This document shows, in pieces, positions 45,986 through 57,344 of a DNA stretch of 64,000 nt (its first letter is position 1; each line of letters starts with the position of its first letter). The DNA is taken from NCBI GenBank assembly GCA_028641055.1, contig CM054062.1, positions 25,912,808-25,976,807 of the forward strand, in the 5' to 3' direction. Both the position numbers and the translations under genes were made by a program. The DNA comes from Alopecurus myosuroides (taxonomy: Eukaryota > Streptophyta > Magnoliopsida > Poales > Poaceae). The notes beneath the pieces were generated by a model. It worked only from the letters and a program-made list of their open reading frames with translations. It was not told the DNA's origin and searched no databases.

Positions 45986-47237
45986 GAAAACAAAAAAAAA
46001 CGAAGGAAATAAAAACATGGATATACAAAGAACTGACAGAAAATGATATATAGATGAGTGTGTGATATCGGTATACCTCCCCCCAAGCTTAGATTTTTGG
46101 CCTAAGTGGAGATCAATCGTGATGTGGGAAGTATCCCCACTATGGCGGGTTGTCCCTCGCATGGTCGTACTCGGACGCCCAAGATAAAGATGAAGCAGCA
46201 GACGCATAGTTATAACTGGAGTGCTGGTATGGGATTCCCATAGTGTCGAAGGGCTGGACGAAATCACTATCGTCCCCCTCTCATGCATCCTCCCCGTGCT
46301 AGGGTGGTGCTTAATGTATGTGTCTAGCTCACTCTCTGAAAGCATCCATCCTAGCATGTCATTAAGATTAAACAAAAGAGGTGCAGGCAAAAGTACTACT
46401 CTATCAGTTTTAGTCACTCTCCACCGGGATTGTTTGTAGAAAGTTATTCTGTAAGATAAATTTTTCAGGTGAGCATGGGTAGAGAGAAACTTATGTTGAA
46501 TCATGGAAACAAGGTCCAGCCTCTCTAAAGGAAACTGAAGGTCTAGAGGGTGTGGTTCCACACCATGCAAATCTAGCAAACGAGAGGCAATAAGACCTCC
46601 ACAAATTCCTCCCTTCTCACGGTTAAGTGAGAGACGGTAAGGAATTAAAGCACCAAATTTAGAAGACCTATCACGTTGTAGGGCAGCTAAGATAAAATCC
46701 AGATCTTAAAAAGATAGTTTTTGACAGTTTTTCTAACTAACACACATTTAGAAATAAAATAAGCAAAGTATCGAATGCTAGGTAGTTGAATTACTCGTAT
46801 TTTACCGCTCTCCCCATGAAGCTTCTGCCTTGGCAAATATCCTCATATAAATCCAGCAGTGGTGTAGGATGCCCTCTTATTTTCTCACATGAACCCCACT
46901 CTAGTACCTTGATAGATGCACAAAAATCAATGAAAAGCAAGTCTACAGCTTTGTTATAAATTTTGTAATGGACCATAGGGTTAGTTCAAGACCATCTAAA
47001 ACGAAAGTCCTGCACCACAAACATAGTTAGTTTAACATGTTGGGTAGGTTCATCCTCAATGAAGCGGTCCAATCCTGCATTATGCACAAGAGTAGAGAAA
47101 TCCTCCAGAATTCCCGTAACACGCATGAATTCCTGGCATGGATAGATCGATGGAAACACTCTTTATTCACGGTGCACATTCATGGCCTCATGCAACTCCA
47201 ACTCATGCCGGTTTAGTTGATGTACATTGTGCTCCAT
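45986..47237 (-). pseudogene. Extra sense ORF in env position of Athila-type element
   Basis: From ATG 47235-47237 the minus strand encodes a broken protein. The N-terminal part has HELELHEAMNVHRE, then a stop, then IYPCQEFM and GILEDFSTLVHNAGLDRFIE. After further stops and shifts the clear C-terminal block appears (46579 down to about 46230), with PLDLQFPLERLDL and WRVTKTDRVV. It lies between protease and the PPT, where Athila elements have their third ORF. I recognise the type from other Triticeae elements but know no function and see no transmembrane segment that would support an envelope. At least three stops and one frameshift inactivate it. Confidence 0.55.
46076..46092 (-). other. Second polypurine tract-like motif
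   Basis: On the minus strand AAGCTTGGGGGGAGG lies just after the env-position ORF, almost the same as the terminal PPT at 42868-42882. It may be an internal priming site or a duplicated PPT. Confidence 0.4.
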
Positions 47238-47239
47238 CT

Positions 47240-48195
47240 CTGAAATTTTTCAGAAATCATCACAAAAATTGATTTCAAGCAACTACAAGGTGGAAACTAC
47301 CATAGAGACTTATAGGAGAGCTAAACATGCATCAAAAATATATTATTTCCACTCAAATCAAGCATGCAAATTCACATAAGCTGTCACCTACAGTACCAAA
47401 ATACTAAAGAAATACTCCACCAAATAAAATTATACTTGGATAATCGGAGGAGTCACATACCGGAGAGCAAATGCACCAAATTTCAGCTCAAATGATGGGC
47501 TGAGCAAAGAGATCAAAAAATCTCGAGTAAGAACAGCAAGAACTCGGGTTCCAGGAAATGTTTTGAGTTTGTGGGGTGAGAGATGAATCTTTGGCAGGGG
47601 ATAGAGTTAGTGGAGAGCTAGGGGCCCCACACCATGTGATGGCGCCACCTGGGGCAGGCCGCGCCTCCCTATGGTGTGCCTGACTAGTGGGTCCCCCGGG
47701 GTTTCCCAGGTGGCTCTCTGCCTCATTTTCTACGTAAAATTTTATTATAATTTTTCTGGATTTTTTCGAGAAACTTTATTTTTGAGGTATTTCCAGAATT
47801 TAATAATTAATAAAAAACAGAAAAAAATGTGGAAAAGTGTAAAACAAAACCAAAATCAGAACTACATAGGCTCTAAGACACTCCAATGGAAAATATCCAA
47901 ATAAAACAAAGGTGGAAGTGGTGAAAACAAAAGTATGGATGGTGAAAACATTCATAACCACAATAATCAAGATGAAAACATGAGGAAAACATGACTATGG
48001 ATGATGGAAACCATGATTATACAAAAGTAGCAAGGTGATAACAGAAGTAAACATGGTGAAACCATAATAGGTAAGGTGAAAACATAGTGAAAACATTGTC
48101 CTCTTCATTCAAAATCATTTTGTTAACAAGGGTGATCAAGTCTTGTTACCAGACCAATTTTTATATGAAGCAAAACTTTGCATATCACTAAATAA
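47240..48195. other. Spacer between env-position ORF and protease
   Basis: No pol domain can be read here. At 47905-48090 the motif GGTGAAAACA and variants recur about eight times, a degenerate simple repeat. Confidence 0.5.
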
Positions 48196-48900
48196 TTATG
48201 TTACCTCAACCTTAATAGACATATTACCAATCATAATAATTTCATATTCTTTTGGTGGCCTTGGAATGGGACAATAAAATTCTCCAATCTTGATGGTCTC
48301 AATATTTTCTATTGAATTTAAACCAAATCTTCTATCAATCTTCTTAGGAAAATAAACAGTATGCTCTTTATCATTAACATCGAAAGTTAATTTTCCTTGA
48401 TTGCAATCAATAACAGCCCCTGCAGTGTTAAGAAAAGGTCTCCCAAGAATAAAAGACATATTATCATCTTCAGGCATTTCCAACACAACAAAGTCAGCTA
48501 ATGCCAAATAACTAGTAGCAACTTGAACAGGAACATTCTCACATATACCAACAGGGATAGTTGTAGATTTATCAGCCACTTGCAAAGATATATCAGTGTG
48601 TATTAATTTTTCAAGAGAGAGTCTCTTATAAAGAGAGAAAGGCATAACACTAACTCCAGATCACAAGTCAGATAAAGCAGTTCTAACATAATTATTTTTA
48701 ACAGAACAAGGGATAGTAGGAATACCAGGATCTCCAAGCTTATTTGGAACCATGCCATTGAAAGGGTAATTAGCAAACATAACGGAAATTTCCTCATTAG
48801 GAATCTTCCTTTCGCTAGATACAATATCTTTCATATATTTAGAATAAAGAGGCAATTTAATAGCATCAGTCAAATGGATTTGCAAAAATAGAGGTTTCAT
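48196..48900 (-). pseudogene. Athila-type protease, stop in the active site
   Basis: One frame runs from 48900 to 48196. Upstream half: YSKYMKDIVSSERKIP and NKLGDPGIPTIPC. The active-site loop of this family is D-L-G-A-S; here it reads D-L-stop, with TGA at 48661-48663, followed by SGVSVMPFSLYKRL. Downstream half: FVVLEMPEDDNMSFILGRPF and a segment with DCNQGKLTFDV, the typical flap and C-terminal region of Athila protease. The stop replaces the active-site glycine, so no functional enzyme is made. No RT follows. Confidence 0.8.
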
Positions 48901-49141
48901 TCACTCACAAAACTTGTCATAATGTTCTTCTTCCTTTGATTTGTGTTTCTTATTAGGAAAAGGCATTGCATTTTGTACCCAAGGCTCTCTTTCATTACCA
49001 TGTTTATTAGCAATGAAATCTTCCTTAGTATACTTCACAGTTTTAGTTTGCTTTTCAGGTTCAGCTATAGTTTCTTCTTTATCAGAAGCATCACTTTTAT
49101 CATTACCACTTGCAGTTTCAACATCAGAAATAGATATACTA

Positions 49142-50059
49142 TTAGGATCTAGCAGGTTTAGGATATTCTACAACATTTTTATGTCTCTTCTTCTTTTTCT
49201 TAGAAGAAGAACTATTGCTTTTAGGTTGTTGAGAATCTTGTTCAATTCTTTTAGGATGTCCTTCAGGATACAAGTGGTCCTGAGTAGAAACACCACCTCT
49301 AGTAATTATTTCACAAACATGTTTATCTCTAGAAGCATATGCTAGCATATCTTGTTGCACTTTAGTAAGTTGATCAATTTGAGTTTGAACCATATGAAAA
49401 TGTTTAACAAGCATTTTAACATCATTAGAGGTTCTCTCAATAATACCATGCAAATTATCAATAGCTCTAGAGTTTTCCATAAGATGATTTTGCACTCTCA
49501 TATTAAAGTTATCTTCCTTAACAACATAATTATCAAATTCATCTAAGCATTGATCAGGTGGTTAGAATAGGGAATATCTCTATCATCAAAGTATTCGAGA
49601 GAGTGTACCTCAACTGTTGATGGATGAGGAGTAGTCTTACATAACTCTTCAATAGGAGGTAAATTCGTCACATCTTCAGATTTAATACCCCTCTCTTTAA
49701 AAGATTTCTTGGCTTCTTTCATCACTTCATAATTTAATTCAATCATCCTTCTCTTCTTGGGTGTTGGTATTGGTGTTGGCTCTGGTGTCGGTGTAGGCTC
49801 AGGTATATTCCAATCATCATTATTTTTGGCTATTTTATCCATTAATTTCTCAGCTTCTTTTGGAGTTCTTTTCCTGAAAACACAACCAATACAACTATCC
49901 AGGTATGTCCTAGATTCAACAGTTAGTCCATTATAAAATATATCTAGGAGCTCATTTTTTAGGTAATGGATATCCATGGGTAGCTCTTATCAAAGAACAA
50001 AACCTTGTCCAAGATTTATGCAATTTCTCTCCTTTAATTTGCTCAAAGTTAAATATGTC
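49142..50059 (-). pseudogene. Athila-type gag, C-terminal fragments
   Basis: Two frames separated by shifts. 49543-49977: LLDIFYNGLTVESRTYLDS, a cysteine motif region, then a Pro/Thr repeat (PEPTPTPEPTP) and KKRRMIE. 49142-49501: a helical block (IERTSNDVKMLVKHFHMVQ), then a Ser/Lys-rich stretch. These match the order seen in Athila gag, downstream of the gag core. Each piece is out of frame with the next. Confidence 0.7.
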
Positions 50060-50848
50060 CTACACATCAGCATGTTGAGCACTAGCAGGAAAATATTTTT
50101 GAAAGAAAGCATTAACCAAATCCATAGGACTAGTAATAGATCCAGGTGACAGATTGTTAAACCAAGTTTTAGCCTCATCTTTCAATGAGAAAGGGAAGAT
50201 CTTGGTAACAAAATAAGTACGCAACTTAGTATCATCAGAAAATAAACTACTCAAAGATGAAAAATTATTCATGTGTTCCATAGCACTTTTACTTTCAGTT
50301 CCACAAAAACTTTCCTTCTCAACAATAGATATATAAGATAAATCTAAAGATAAATCATAATCCTTGTCTCTAATGTGTATGGGAGATGTGGCAAACTTAG
50401 CATCAAGAGAAGATTTATATTTAACAACATGTCTTGCAAGAAGACTCTTAAGAGCACATGCACCAGTAGTAGCTTGAGATTCTTTAATAAAATCATCATT
50501 AAGTTCAATATAGGTTTCATCAAGATCATCAATAGACTCAGGTGAATTAACAGGTGTACCAATATTTTCAACACAAATTTCAGCATTTTCAATTTGTTTG
50601 GATTTAGCAATTGTAGCATCTAGGAAAGGACCTAGAGAACTAGTATCATCAAGCACAGTAGAAGAATCATCAAAAGTATCAGAAGCATTTTCAGGCTCAG
50701 CAGAAGTAACAGTACGTGTAGTATGTGGTGGAGTAAGAAGCTTACTCATAACAGACGGTGAATCAAGAGCAACAGAGGTGTTCGGAGTTGTACCTCTCCT
50801 TGTAGTGGATGGTAATATATGAGATTTTCCATCATGAGTCTTGCCCAT
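50060..50848 (-). pseudogene. Athila-type gag, N-terminal part
   Basis: ATG at 50846-50848 (MGKTHDGKSHILPSTTRRGT) opens a 262-codon frame with a Thr/Ser-rich N-terminus. It is followed by the retrotransposon gag core: YFVTKIFPFSLKDEAKTWF, NNLSPGSITSPMDLVNAFF and QKYFPAS. It stops at 50060 and the gag core is cut short; homologous sequence continues in another frame. The start lies about 60 bp after the PBS, as expected for a gag start. Confidence 0.75.
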
Positions 50849-50910
50849 GATGAAAGGCTTGCAACGAACAATATCACGTTCAAGTGAGAAAATAAATAAA
50901 CCTAGGCTTT

Positions 50911-50926
50911 CTGGCAACAGCGCCAG
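50911..50926 (-). other. Primer-binding site of Athila-type element
   Basis: Minus strand TGGCGCTGTTGCCAG, about 10 bp from the 5' LTR end, the position and core of the Asp-tRNA primer site typical of Athila elements. Confidence 0.75.
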
Positions 50927-50936
50927 AAAATAGTCT

Positions 50937-52326
50937 TGATGACCCATAAGTATAGGGGATCGCAACAGTTTTCGAGGAAAGTAAAACCCAAATTTATTGA
51001 TTGGACACAATAGGAGCCAAAGAATATTTATAAGCCTTAACAACTGAGTTGTCAATTCAGCTACACCTGAAAGTAGACTTGCTCGCAACAATTTATCAGT
51101 GGTAACAGTTTTATAGCAGTAGTAGTAAAATAACAGCAGGAGTAAAATAGTAACAGTAGTAGCAATCGCAAAAAACAACAGGATGAAAGTACTCTAGGCA
51201 TAGAGGGAATGGATGAACGGGCGTTGCATGGATAACATAGGTCATGTAATAATCTAAACATGGGCATTCCAGATAATAATAATAAAGCATCCAAGTTCTA
51301 GGCTAACCATAGGCATGTGTTCTAATATAGTCATACGTGCTCGCAATGAGAAACTTGCACAACATCTTTTGTTCTACCAGCCCGTGGCAGCGGGGCCTCT
51401 AGGGAAACTACTGGTAATTAAGGTGCTCCTTTTAATAAAGCACCGGAGGAAAGAATTAACACTCTGTGAACACATGTGATCCTCACATCACAGCCATCCC
51501 CTCCGGTTGTCCCAATTTTTGTCACTTTGGGGCCTCGGTTCCGGACAATGACATGTGTAAACAACTTGCAAATTTGATCAAGAAACATAATTATACTCAT
51601 AAACAATAACATGTTCAGATCTGAGATTATTTCACTCGGGCCCTAGTGACAAGCATTAAGTCTCAAGTTGCAACAACGGTGGAAAACACTAACAATGGAT
51701 ACTAGGCACTATGCCCTAACAATCTGGCATTATTACATGATCGATCTCATCCAATCCCTTCCATCCATCTCAGCCTACAACGGTGTTTAATCACACATGG
51801 ATGGGGGAATCATGGATGGTTGATGGAGAAGAGGTGGCAGTGTCGATGGCGATGATCTCCTTCGAATCCCCATCCCGGCAGGGCGTCAGAACAGGAACTT
51901 CTGATCCCCGAATTGAGTTTTGAGGTGGCGGCAGCGCTCTGTTGTGTTTCTATGGAATATGACTAACCCCCTCACGTTTTAGGTTTACGGGGCATACGTA
52001 GTCGAAAGGGGAGCCCGAGGGGGTCGAGGTGGCCCCCACACCACCTGGCGACGCGGCCTAGGGGGGCGCGCCCAGGGGTGGTCTGGGGCCCTCCTTGCCC
52101 GCCTCCAGGTGTCCTTCTGGCTCCTAGGGTCCTCTGGTGATATAAGCTTAATGGGGTCTTTTCTGGGCAATTTCCCGAAAGTTGATTTTTCTGCAAAAAA
52201 ACGAGAGACCAAGGTTATTCTGCTGAAAACAGCGTTAGTCCTAGTTAGTGGTATCCAAAACTCACAAGTTTAGAGGAAACCAATAAGAAAAGTGTTCGGA
52301 AAAGGAGATGCATTTTCGACGTATCA
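50937..52326 (-). repeat. 5' LTR of Athila-type element
   Basis: 1390 bp. On the minus strand it starts TGATACGTCGAAAATGC and ends GGGTCATCA. The plus-strand right flank begins AGCCACTGTAGC. Confidence 0.85.
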
Positions 52327-52685
52327 AGCCACTGTAGCGCCTCCGCGTCATCTACATGGGCGCGGTGTGCCTGGAGCGCCTCTCTTCGTGCCCAGGCGGC
52401 GTTGAACTCCTCGTGCACCGCACTCTGGGTGGCCATGAACAAGGCGGACTCATCCTCCCTCTACGATGAGGGCCTGTTGCTCGCCGGACGCCGCGTTGGC
52501 ATTGAGCTGCTCGTAAACCTCCCGCTCGGCGTCCATGAGGGCGTGTGCATGCTCCTCCCTTCGGGAAGTCTCGATGGAAGCCTGAATGGAGGCATCCTCG
52601 GCGGTTACCCCGCCTCCTCGAATCCTGATCGGACCCGGCGAAAAGCCTCCTTGTCGCGCCATGTGGCGAACGAGTTGTACGCCAC
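52327..52685 (-). pseudogene. GC-rich coding-like fragment, part 1 (right of Athila, left of solo LTR)
   Basis: On the minus strand a 70-codon frame from ATG 52660-52662 (MARQGGFSPGPIRIRGG, then EDASIQASIETSRREEHAHA and MDAEREVYEQLNANA) stops near 52450. An Ala/Glu-rich continuation lies in another frame (VHEEFNAAWARREALQAH). The composition and helix pattern look like protein-coding DNA. I do not recognise the family. It is interrupted at both ends by retroelements, and the sequence at 54308 continues it. Confidence 0.4.
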
Positions 52686-54302
52686 TGATACGTCATAAAC
52701 GTATCCTTAATTTCTGATGTCCATGTTGTTTTCATGCCATATGCCACATGTTTCCTTTCCACTTTATGCCATTTTTATCGATTTACTGGGACTAACCTAT
52801 TGACAAGATGCCACAGAGTCAGTTCATGTTTTGTGTTGTTTTTAGTTTCAGAAAAATTCTTCTGGAAATATCCTCGGAATTGGCGATTCGAATCCCGAAA
52901 GTCTTAAAAAGTTGTCGCGCACACGGAGTCCGGAGGAGACCTGGAGGGGGCCATAGGGGCCACACCATAGGGCGGCGCCCCCCTCTGGCCGTGCCTAGGG
53001 GTGGTGTGGGCCCCCTGGCCAACCACTGGCGTTGCCCTCTCGCCTATTTAGTCTCCTCAAAGGGTTAATCCTAAATACGAGAGCCTTTTCCACCAAAAAC
53101 ATCCGCAGTCGCCGTCATCGTCAATACTAGTTTGGGAGGGTTCTCGAGCTCTCCCTGGCACCCTGCTGGGAGGGGGGTCATCATCGGAGGGCTCTACACC
53201 ACCATGCCCGCCTCCGGAATGATGCGTGAGCAGTTCATCTTTGGATTAAGGGTCCATAGCAGTAGCTAGATGGTCGTCCTCTCCTCTTTATGCCTCATGT
53301 TTAGATCTTGTGGAGATTCCCTACATAATCAAGATCATCTTATTGTAATGCCTCATGTTGTGTTTGCTGGGATCCGATGAATATTGAATGCTATGTGTCT
53401 TGATCATCAATCTATCATGTTCTTTTCATGTGTATGTTATTTATGATCTTGCATGCTCTCCGTTGTTAGTAGATGCTCTGGCCAAGTAGATGCTAGTGAC
53501 TCCAAGATGGATTACTTATGCTCGATAGTGGGTTCATGCCTCCTTTGCATATGTGCTCGAATGACAGAAACGTGACGGATGGAGGATGTGATGTTGGCAT
53601 TAGGGATAAAATAACAATGTTTACATTACACGCTTTGCTTACTGCGGTTATGTTTTGCTTGCAACTTAATACCCGAGGTTTGCTCGGATGACATTCTGAG
53701 GGCGGATTTTTAGTCATAGATGCAGTTGGATAACAATCTATGTATCTTTTTGTAATGCCCGCATGAATCACATAGTAATAATCATGTCATGCATATGCAC
53801 TACGGTGCAGCCTTTATATCTGTCAATTGCCCAGCTGTAATTTGTTTACCACAAATGCTATCTATCTGCCTTGGGAGAGACACCTCTAGTGAACTATGGC
53901 CCTTGGTCCTTTTTCCTCATACTGATAATACAACCACTGCAATCACTGTTTTCATACTACTGCTACTGTTTTACTACTGTCATCACTATTCTCTTTCATC
54001 TACTGCAAACAAATATTATTTTCCACACGGTACGTTTAACCTCTTTTTGTTCATCAAAACCGGTGAGATTAACAACCTCACTGCTTCGCTGGGGTAAAGT
54101 GATTTGATTGTGTTGTGTAGGTTCTACGTTGTTCCTGAACCGGTAGTGCGCCCTGCCACCTCAGCTACATCAACCTTCGGAAGTGATTTATTTCTCCTAT
54201 TGGTCGATTCAACCTTGGTTTCTTTCTGAGGGAAACTTACTGTTGTACTCTTCATACCTTCTTCTTGGGGTCTCCCAACGAACGTGTGTTACACACGCAT
54301 CA
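52686..54302. mobile_element. Solo LTR, Athila-type (TGATACGTC)
   Basis: 1617 bp beginning TGATACGTCATAAAC and ending ACACACGCATCA, with TSD GCCAC at 52681-52685 and 54303-54307. No internal region or second LTR exists, so it is a solo LTR left by recombination. It shares scattered blocks with the LTR at 61759 (GGACTAACCTATTGACAAGA, GGTCCATAGCAGTAGCTAGA, CTGGCCAAGTAG), so both belong to one superfamily of LTRs. I read it in plus orientation. Confidence 0.92.
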
Positions 54303-54307
54303 GCCAC

Positions 54308-54615
54308 CGCCTGTCCAGGCCACAACGGAGGCGCTGCTCTGGTTCCCCATCCGCCTCCTCGTTGTACCCCCAATCGAAGGGGTCGTCGCCACTCCCGTCG
54401 TTGTCTGACGGTGGGTCTAGACCACGGCACGCCGCCTGCTGGGTGAACGTCACCCACGAAGTATGGACGAGGCACGGCATGGTATCATCGATAGAGGGGA
54501 AGCCGTGACGATGAGGGAGATTGGAAAAGCAGTGGGAGGGCGAGGCGCGTCGGCGGTGGCGGAGCCAGGACTCAAACTCTGTGTAGTCGATGCAAAATTG
54601 TGTAGTAAAATCCAC
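54308..54615 (-). pseudogene. GC-rich coding-like fragment, part 2
   Basis: Minus-strand frame of about 105 codons (DDTMPCLVHTSWVTFTQQ, then DPPSDNDGSGDDPFDWGYN and EPEQRLRCGLDRR). It runs into the left TSD copy and continues in part 1 across the solo LTR. Acidic with a WG motif. Not recognised. The joined region is about 660 bp and has frameshifts. Confidence 0.4.
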
Positions 54616-55330
54616 CTATTTATATTATTTTTTAAATATTTTGTTGCATGATCTATGCTTGTACTATTGATAAAAGTTGTGTAGTTTGTGTGATTTCGCC
54701 ACGGCGTCGGTGCACGCGTTCCGTCAGAGTAAATGGCGGCGACACGTTCCGGCATAGGCAAACCACACTGGCCCTGGCGCGGCTTGGGGAGCCGGGAAGA
54801 CTGCATACCGTGTTAATTCTAGGCGTGCGGCAGAGGAAAACCACCATCCCACCGCCCGGTGCAGGTCGCGTCACATCGTCGCCATTACATGGGGCGGAAC
54901 CACCACCTGCACGACGCCGTGTGCATGACCAAGGTGTGTGAATGCAGATGCGTGTTGGCACGTACACACATGTTCGTCACCTTGGCTGCATACACATGAT
55001 AGTTGTGTTGGCAAGTACCATTCTAAACTCTCCATTATTTGTAGTGAACTTGGCAAAGATTGGTACCACGTTTCACAAGTAAACACGTGCCATATCATTT
55101 TGTACGCGTACATGTATAAAACGGTTTCCTCTTTTCTACACGTACACGTATGATAGAGCCTTTAATATTCGTTGACTTGGTGGGGTGAGCTTTATGGTGA
55201 ATTTGAGTAACTGATTGGTGGCCCCGCGGCGTCCCGGGCCCCACTTGCCAGTGACTAAATGTCACATCATTCTAAGTTGACGAAGTCAGCCGGCGCGTTC
55301 CCACCATGCATGCGTACACGTCAGCGCGAC
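54616..55330. other. Intergenic region
   Basis: Mixed composition, no convincing ORF on either strand and no known repeat end. ACACGTAC/GTACACGT variants recur at 54960-55150. Probably the 5' flank of the following pseudogene. Confidence 0.4.
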
Positions 55331-55505
55331 CAGTCGAAACGGAACACAGTACATAAAGATCCAGTTGCATCGCCTCTCTCCCCCATCCATTCTCCCCCAT
55401 TTCTAGCAAAAAAAAACAACTCCGCCTCGGTCGCATCGCCTCCCAGCCCTCCTTCTCTGTTCTCTCCCAACTGCCGAGCGCACAACCGCGAGGCGGTTCT
55501 GCAGA

Positions 55506-57100
55506 ATGGAAGGTTCGAAGCAGAAGAAGGACGTCGTCGTCCCTTCTATTGTCGTTGCCGCAGGAGCCGCCCATGGCGGTTCCAGTTCGTCGCCTTATCC
55601 GACACAGCCGCATAATGTCGTCGCAACCACTTAAGTCGTCGTTGCAGGTTCGTCGGCCGGCCATGGCGCTTCGAGTGCACCGCCTGCTCCTACCGCGGTG
55701 GAGGTGCCTGCAGATTTCCCTCTCCTGGCGGATATGGGTGATCCCTACGGGGATCCCCCGGCGTTCGACAAGGTCGTCGACGATGAGTACCCTGATGTAT
55801 CTATCTCCAATTTGGCTTAGTTTATTGTCAAAGATCCAGGGTTTGCGCATGCAAGTTCGGGCTTCTAGTGTTTGTAGTTGCAGGTGTACTTTGGGGTTTT
55901 TTGTATATACAAGTTTGGGATTCTGGTGTTTGCAGTTGCATCTGTACTTAGAAGTTCGAGGTTTTTTTTATTCGGGATTAAAAGGTATGTTGTTGCATCT
56001 GTACGTAGGGGTTCAAGGATTTTTTGTACACGCAAGTTTGAGATTCAGAGGATTGTAGTTGCATCTGTACTTAGGGGTTCACATGTCTTTTGTATTCGGG
56101 ATTCAGATGTTTGTAGTTATATCTATACTTAGGGGTTCGCAGAATTTTTTGTATTCCGGATTCAAAGGTTTGTAGTTGCATCTGTTCTTATGGATTCTAG
56201 TTTTTTTTTTGCATGTGAGGGTGCATGTGAGTTAGGGATTCTATGTTTTTTGGAAGCATTTTCAATTTGTGTACTTATTTTTGCCTCGCAGACACTCTTG
56301 ACACATTATGAATTTGTTGCAAAATTACATATTGTATCCCGTGCACAATAATTACTTGATCCAGTTTATGCATATAACTAAAGAACGATTCTTGTATGGT
56401 ATTTGTGATCTGGTAAGGGATAATAAAATGTCCTGATTAGAATGTTAATTTGTTGCATGTTATCTTAGATCACCAATGAATTCCTAATGTGTTATTATCT
56501 GTTTTTGTGCATTAGTTCACCAAATATACATAGTGGAAACTGTGATATTGTATAAAATTCGACTCATTTTTCTCAACATTGATGTCCTCTTTAGGGCGCA
56601 TCTGCTAAATAAGTTACTTGATGAAGTATATGCAAATAAATAAAGAACTATTTTGTATGTTCTTTGTGATCTGGTTAGGCATATTACTTTTTTGCCAATT
56701 GGATTGTGTTGCTAACTTTTGTTTTATTGCAAATTTGCAGGAAGAAGATCAGGATGTCGACTCGGGTGCGGACTCTATGGATGCGAAAAGCAGACATGTC
56801 CTGAGGGCGCTGCAGGAGGGTACCATTTGGTATCGTTGTTACGGCAACTTATTCTGCCCTTTCTATGGCAGAAACATATCCAGCGATCGCCACAGCTTGA
56901 TCTGACATACCGTCGGTGTGGGAAATGACTCTGAGCATCGTGCGCCCCATGCTAGGGCCAATCACGCTGCCTACGACATGTTCCTGAAGAAGCTTCTTGC
57001 GGAGGATATCCTCTTAGGTCTCGCGCACCCTCCTCCTCGGCCGAACTCCAACCAGGTCAGGAGGGCCAGGAAGGCTTGGAAGCGGCAGTATGTGATGTAG
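55506..57100 (+). pseudogene. zf-XS domain gene relic (SGS3/FDM-like zinc finger)
   Basis: Two exons. Exon 1 (55506-55796) starts MEGSKQKKDVVVPSIVV, followed by an Ala/Ser/Pro-rich segment, and has an in-frame TAA at 55632-55634. Donor GT is at 55797, acceptor AG ends at 56740, both phase 0. Exon 2 (56741-57100, 120 codons) carries the zinc-finger region: WYRCYGNLFCPFYGRN, RHSLI, TGA at 56903-56905, HTVGVG, HRAPHARANHAAYDMFLKK. In the zf-XS family this fold is C-P-x-C...H-A-x-G-V-G. Here one Cys is Tyr (FCPFYG) and a stop falls next to the His that follows. The family acts with plant RNA-directed silencing proteins (SGS3, FDM). With two stops and a lost zinc ligand it is a pseudogene. A TATA-like ACATAAAG at 55351 is a possible promoter. 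Confidence 0.7.
55870..56200 (+). repeat. Minisatellite inside the zf-XS intron
   Basis: About six imperfect copies of a 53-66 bp unit with core GTTGCATCTGTACTTAGGGG, near 55880, 55933, 55991, 56056, 56113 and 56173. Each unit ends with TTTTTTGTATTCGGGATTC-like sequence. It lies wholly within the intron. Confidence 0.7.
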
Positions 57101-57344
57101 CTGCTGCTAGTGCACTCATTGTTGCATCTTGCATGTTGTGTTTGTGTTATCTCTTACTTTTGGTATTGTATGAAATTAATGAGTAGTGTCGCCTGGTGTG
57201 CGCGTAGTAAGTACTCTTTAAGAACCTATATCATGTTGGTATGTAAGAACCCAATTAGTACGTCGGAAAATTAAGTAGTATATGGTATCTATATTCTATC
57301 AGTATGTTTCTTAACCCGATCATGTTTTAAGGATGTCAAAAAAA
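57101..57344. other. 3' flank of the zf-XS relic
   Basis: AT-rich flank with no feature recognised. Confidence 0.4.

Larger units (their letters stand above)
42235..52326 (-). mobile_element. Athila-lineage Ty3/gypsy element, pol-less, 3' LTR truncated
   Basis: The 5' LTR (50937-52326, minus orientation TGATACGTCG to GGGTCATCA) is complete. The 3' LTR keeps only about 633 bp (42235-42867). The PBS reads TGGCGCTGTTGCCAG, an Asp-tRNA-like site used by Athila elements. Inside are gag (three broken frames), a protease with a stop in its active site and an extra ORF in the env position. The roughly 950 bp between protease and that ORF is too short for RT, RNase H and integrase. LTRs differ by about 8-10% where they overlap. 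No TSD is visible because the left edge is missing. It resembles Sabrina-type Triticeae elements, by recall. Confidence 0.85.

Noticed and set aside
45986..47237. Possible envelope gene making the Athila-type element virus-like
   Set aside because: No signal peptide, transmembrane anchor or fusion peptide can be seen. Only the position suggests env.
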